Positions 6,456 to 8,762 of a stretch of DNA of 8,762 nt are shown here, piece after piece. The translations under genes were made by a program, and so were the position numbers. Source of the DNA: Terriglobia bacterium (lineage in GTDB: Bacteria; Acidobacteriota; Terriglobia; UBA7540). The stretch is taken from NCBI GenBank assembly GCA_030049455.1, contig JASIKV010000201.1:1-8762 (forward strand). Direction: 5' to 3'. The notes under the pieces were generated by a model. The model searched no databases. It was not told the origin of the DNA and saw nothing but the letters and a program-made list of their open reading frames with translations. Each line of letters starts with the position of its first letter. Position 1 is the first letter of the stretch.

Positions 6456-7787
6456 ATGAACGGAGCATCCGGCATGCCGACGCAAAACTCCAACCCGGAC
6501 CAACATCCACCGCTCTTTGCCGCGGGGAACGTGGCGCCGTTTTTCCTGGTGACTGCTTTGTTCCTGTTCTGGGGAATTCCGAGCAACTTAAATGACATCC
6601 TGATCAAGCAATTCATGAAATCGTTTGAGCTGACCCGCTTCAAGGCGGGCTTGATCCAATCGGCCTTCTACATGGGTTATTTCCTGCTGGCCATTCCCGC
6701 TGCCTTGGTCATGAAAAGATTTGGCTACAAGACCGGACTGGTCATAGGTCTATTCCTGTACAGCGCCGGCACATTCCTTTTCTGGCCGGCGGCAGTGGTC
6801 CGGCAGTATGGATTCTTTCTTCTTGCCTTGTTCGTCATCGCCAGCGGCGCGTCATTTCTCGAAACCGGCGCGAATTCTTTCATCGCGCTGCTGGGCGATC
6901 CTCGAACTTCCGAGCGGCGGCTGAATTTTTCCCAGGCTTTCAACCCCGTGGGCGCGGTGACGGGCGTCCTGGTGGGAACCATTTTCATTTTTTCCGGCGT
7001 GGAGCTGAACAAGGATCAAATCGCGGCCTACAAAGCCGCCGGCGCATATGAGGGCTACCTGCGCGGAGAAACGCTGCGCGTGGTCACTCCATATCTTGTG
7101 CTCGGAACTGTGATTTTCATCTGGGCGCTGCTGATCCTGAGGACCAAGTTCCCCAAAGTTGCGGAGGAAGCCGAGCCTGAGGCGGGCCGCTCGCAAGGCC
7201 ATGCCGGTGAACTGCTCGGTTATCCTCACTTCGTGAACGGCGTCATCGCGCAGTTTCTGTATGTCGGCGCCCAGGTCGGAACCTGGAGTTATTACATTCA
7301 GTACATCCAGGATTACACTCACCAGCCGGAAAAGGTCGCGGGATATTTTTTGACGGGCACACTGGTAGCCTTCGGTGTGGGGCGGTTCACGGCAACCTAC
7401 CTGATGAAATTCATCGCTCCGACGCGGCTGATGGGAATCTACGGCGTCATCAATACTCTGCTGGTGGCAATTTGCGTCTTGTTCCCCGGCTGGCTGGGCG
7501 TGGGCGCAGTCTTCCTCACCAGCTTCTTCATGTCGCTCATGTTCCCCACGATTTTCGCGCTGGGCATCAAGGAACTGGGCCCCAACACAAAACTGGGCGG
7601 GTCCATCATCATCATGTCGATTGTAGGCGGCGCCTGCGCGCCACCCGCCATGGGGCTGATTTTCCAGCGCACCCACAGCATGGCGTGGGCGATGGTCGTA
7701 CCGATGCTTTGCTACGTGTTCATAACCTATTATGCCTTCTTCGGCTCGCACGTGCGTTCACGTCAAATGGAAGCCGTCGGGGCGTAG
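6456..7787 (+). CDS. FucP-type sugar:H+ symporter (MFS, FHS family)
   Basis: A 443-residue inner-membrane carrier closely resembling E. coli L-fucose permease FucP (438 residues). It has FLFWGIPSNLNDILI (37-50), FKAGLIQSAFYMGYF (62-76) and LETGANSF (135-142). Asp47 and Glu136 correspond to FucP Asp46 and Glu135, which are needed for proton coupling and sugar transport. About twelve membrane segments are visible, with a longer central loop around residues 186-208 and the charged linker after TKFPKVAEEAEPE. FHS members carry L-fucose, D-arabinose, glucose, galactose and related sugars, so the substrate here is open. The ATG at 6456 has no ribosome site. The in-frame ATG at 6474 has GGAG eight bases upstream and would give 437 residues; it may be the true start. 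Translation is probably coupled to the dehydrogenase, whose stop lies six bases before 6456. Confidence 0.9.
   Translation: MNGASGMPTQNSNPDQHPPLFAAGNVAPFFLVTALFLFWGIPSNLNDILIKQFMKSFELTRFKAGLIQSAFYMGYFLLAIPAALVMKRFGYKTGLVIGLFLYSAGTFLFWPAAVVRQYGFFLLALFVIASGASFLETGANSFIALLGDPRTSERRLNFSQAFNPVGAVTGVLVGTIFIFSGVELNKDQIAAYKAAGAYEGYLRGETLRVVTPYLVLGTVIFIWALLILRTKFPKVAEEAEPEAGRSQGHAGELLGYPHFVNGVIAQFLYVGAQVGTWSYYIQYIQDYTHQPEKVAGYFLTGTLVAFGVGRFTATYLMKFIAPTRLMGIYGVINTLLVAICVLFPGWLGVGAVFLTSFFMSLMFPTIFALGIKELGPNTKLGGSIIIMSIVGGACAPPAMGLIFQRTHSMAWAMVVPMLCYVFITYYAFFGSHVRSRQMEAVGA
6462..6465 (+). promoter_or_regulatory. Possible ribosome binding site supporting an alternative FucP-type start at 6474
   Basis: GGAG lies eight bases before the in-frame ATG at 6474-6476. 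The first ATG at 6456 has only TAGAACACG upstream. The shorter protein loses six non-conserved residues. Confidence 0.4.
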
Positions 7788-7797
7788 CTGGACCGTC

Positions 7798-7802
7798 AGG
7801 GA
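7798..7802 (+). promoter_or_regulatory. Ribosome binding site of the UxaA-family gene
   Basis: AGGGA at 7798-7802 is followed by CATC and the ATG at 7807. It is slightly close but is the only candidate, and it fixes the start in the short gap after the FucP-type gene. Confidence 0.55.
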
Positions 7803-7806
7803 CATC

Positions 7807-8762
7807 ATGGAACCTCAAGACCTCGATCAAGTCGCGATTGTAATCCGTCCAGACAAGGACAACGTGGCGGTGGTGACGGCGGATTTTGTGGAGAAAGGCG
7901 CGCCACTGAAGTATGCGGGCCGGGTGCTGACCCTATCCGGGCGCACGTTGCGCGGGCAGAGCTTTGCCGTCAAGCCCATCAAGCGCGGCGCGCCGTACAT
8001 CACGCTGGGTGACCCCATCGGACTCGCCTCGCGGCAGGTCGAACCGGGCGATCCAATCGATTCCACCAAACTTCGCTCCCGCCTTCCCCGTTTGATCCCC
8101 GAATTCAGGGACAACCCGCGCCGGCAGCCTCTTGATCCCGAGTTATCCCCGCTTACGTTCGACGGGTATGTCCGGCCCGACGGAGAAGTGGGCATTCGCA
8201 ATCTGGTCGGCATCGTGACCTCGGGAATGTGCTCTTCGACGGAGGTTCGGGAAATCGCCTGGCGCGCCAATCGCGAGATTTACTCGCGCCAGAAATTTCC
8301 CAACGTGGACGGCGTAGTGCCCATCATCCACGAATCCGGATGCGGCATGCCCGACGGTGAAGCGGTGGCGATGTTGAATCAGCTCCTTGCCAACACGATG
8401 CGCCATCCCAATCTGGGAGCGGCGGTCTACATCGACCTCGGTTGCGGCAAAACCTGCGTGGAGTGCTCGGTCCCCTTTTTTCAAAATTCCGTGCCCGATT
8501 ACAACCGCCGGGTGGTGAACCTGACCGTGCAGCAACTGGGCGGCAGCGAAAAGACCGTCGAGCGCGGATTGGAGGTCACGGAAAAGCTGCTGCACTTTGC
8601 CAACCAATCAAAGCGGCAGCCGGCCCCGATAGCGAAACTAATTGTGGGCACGGAATGCGGCGGCTCAGACCGCTGGTCAGGCGTTACGGCCAATCCCGCC
8701 GTGGGCGTGGCCGCGGACATGTTTGTGAAGGCCGGCGCCGCCGTCTTTCTTCCCGAAATTCC
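7807..8762 (+). CDS. Altronate/galactarate dehydratase (UxaA) family protein, 3' end outside window
   Basis: The frame is open from the ATG at 7807 to the last base (318 full codons); the usual length is about 500, so roughly a third is missing. Family members remove water from sugar acids such as altronate or galactarate to give 2-keto-3-deoxy acids, using a divalent metal. An N-terminal SAF-like domain (8-90) contains DNVAV and GDPIG. The catalytic region has FDGYVRPDGEVGIRN (118-131), HESGCGM (175-181), MRHPN (198-202), DLGCGKT (210-216) and GTECGGSD (281-288), then SGVTANPAVG (291-300). The histidines usual in SAF domains of this family (an HxHN-type end of the domain) are absent: PIDSTKL stands there. 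It may be a divergent subgroup with another substrate. AGGGA lies four bases before the ATG, and the FucP-type stop is 19 bases upstream, so this is the fourth gene of one cluster. Confidence 0.88.
   Translation, partial: MEPQDLDQVAIVIRPDKDNVAVVTADFVEKGAPLKYAGRVLTLSGRTLRGQSFAVKPIKRGAPYITLGDPIGLASRQVEPGDPIDSTKLRSRLPRLIPEFRDNPRRQPLDPELSPLTFDGYVRPDGEVGIRNLVGIVTSGMCSSTEVREIAWRANREIYSRQKFPNVDGVVPIIHESGCGMPDGEAVAMLNQLLANTMRHPNLGAAVYIDLGCGKTCVECSVPFFQNSVPDYNRRVVNLTVQQLGGSEKTVERGLEVTEKLLHFANQSKRQPAPIAKLIVGTECGGSDRWSGVTANPAVGVAADMFVKAGAAVFLPEI

Noticed and set aside
5286..6506. A 406-residue open frame on the minus strand covering the dehydrogenase gene
   Set aside because: It is antisense to a gene with clear SDR motifs, has Cys/Arg/His-rich composition and no recognisable domain or ribosome site. 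It arises from GC-biased codon use on the true strand.
6852..7751. A 299-residue minus-strand open frame inside the FucP-type gene
   Set aside because: Its composition is that of an antisense shadow of a membrane protein (rich in His, Asp, Gln), and no motif is present.

Overview
The window looks like chromosomal DNA from a GC-rich, Gram-negative, free-living heterotroph. The mix of secreted hydrolases, poorly known exported beta-rich proteins, HEAT-repeat proteins with a recurrent Gly-Pro motif, DUF433 antitoxins and ExuT/FucP-type transporters resembles soil Acidobacteriota. That assignment is inference from gene content and style; no marker gene is present. No RNA genes, CRISPR array, insertion sequence or phage gene was seen.

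Layout. (1) Bases 1-489, plus strand: the 3' end of a HEAT-repeat protein whose start lies outside the window. (2) Bases 523-3849, minus strand: three genes read leftward. They are an exported alpha-amino-acid ester hydrolase/CocE-type serine hydrolase (3849-1921), an exported protein of unknown function 15 bases behind it (1905-820), and a small DUF433 antitoxin-like protein (750-523) with no visible toxin partner. (3) Bases 3850-4125: a divergent intergenic region with a 12-base perfect palindrome inside a longer inverted repeat, and weak promoter candidates in both directions. (4) Bases 4126-8762, plus strand: a tightly packed sugar/sugar-acid catabolic cluster. It holds an ExuT/DgoT-type anion:cation symporter, an extended short-chain dehydrogenase/epimerase, a FucP-type sugar:H+ symporter, and an altronate/galactarate dehydratase (UxaA) family protein cut off by the window end.

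How it may work. The plus-strand genes fit a non-phosphorylative route: two MFS carriers import a sugar acid and a neutral (deoxy)sugar, the NAD-dependent dehydrogenase oxidises or epimerises the sugar, and the UxaA-family enzyme dehydrates the resulting aldonate to a 2-keto-3-deoxy acid. The substrate cannot be fixed from sequence. A near-consensus sigma-70 promoter (TTGACT, 16 bases, TATAAT) sits between the first transporter and the dehydrogenase. Its expected transcription start falls on or within about two bases of the dehydrogenase ATG, which suggests a leaderless mRNA. On the minus strand, the hydrolase keeps the catalytic triad and the Asp/Glu/Asp carboxylate cluster of true alpha-amino-acid ester hydrolases, so it is better placed than a generic CocE hydrolase.

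I found no clearly new defence or mobile system. The most unusual points are the leaderless promoter arrangement, the dehydratase whose N-terminal SAF-like domain lacks the usual histidines, and the secreted hydrolase paired with an exported protein of unknown function.
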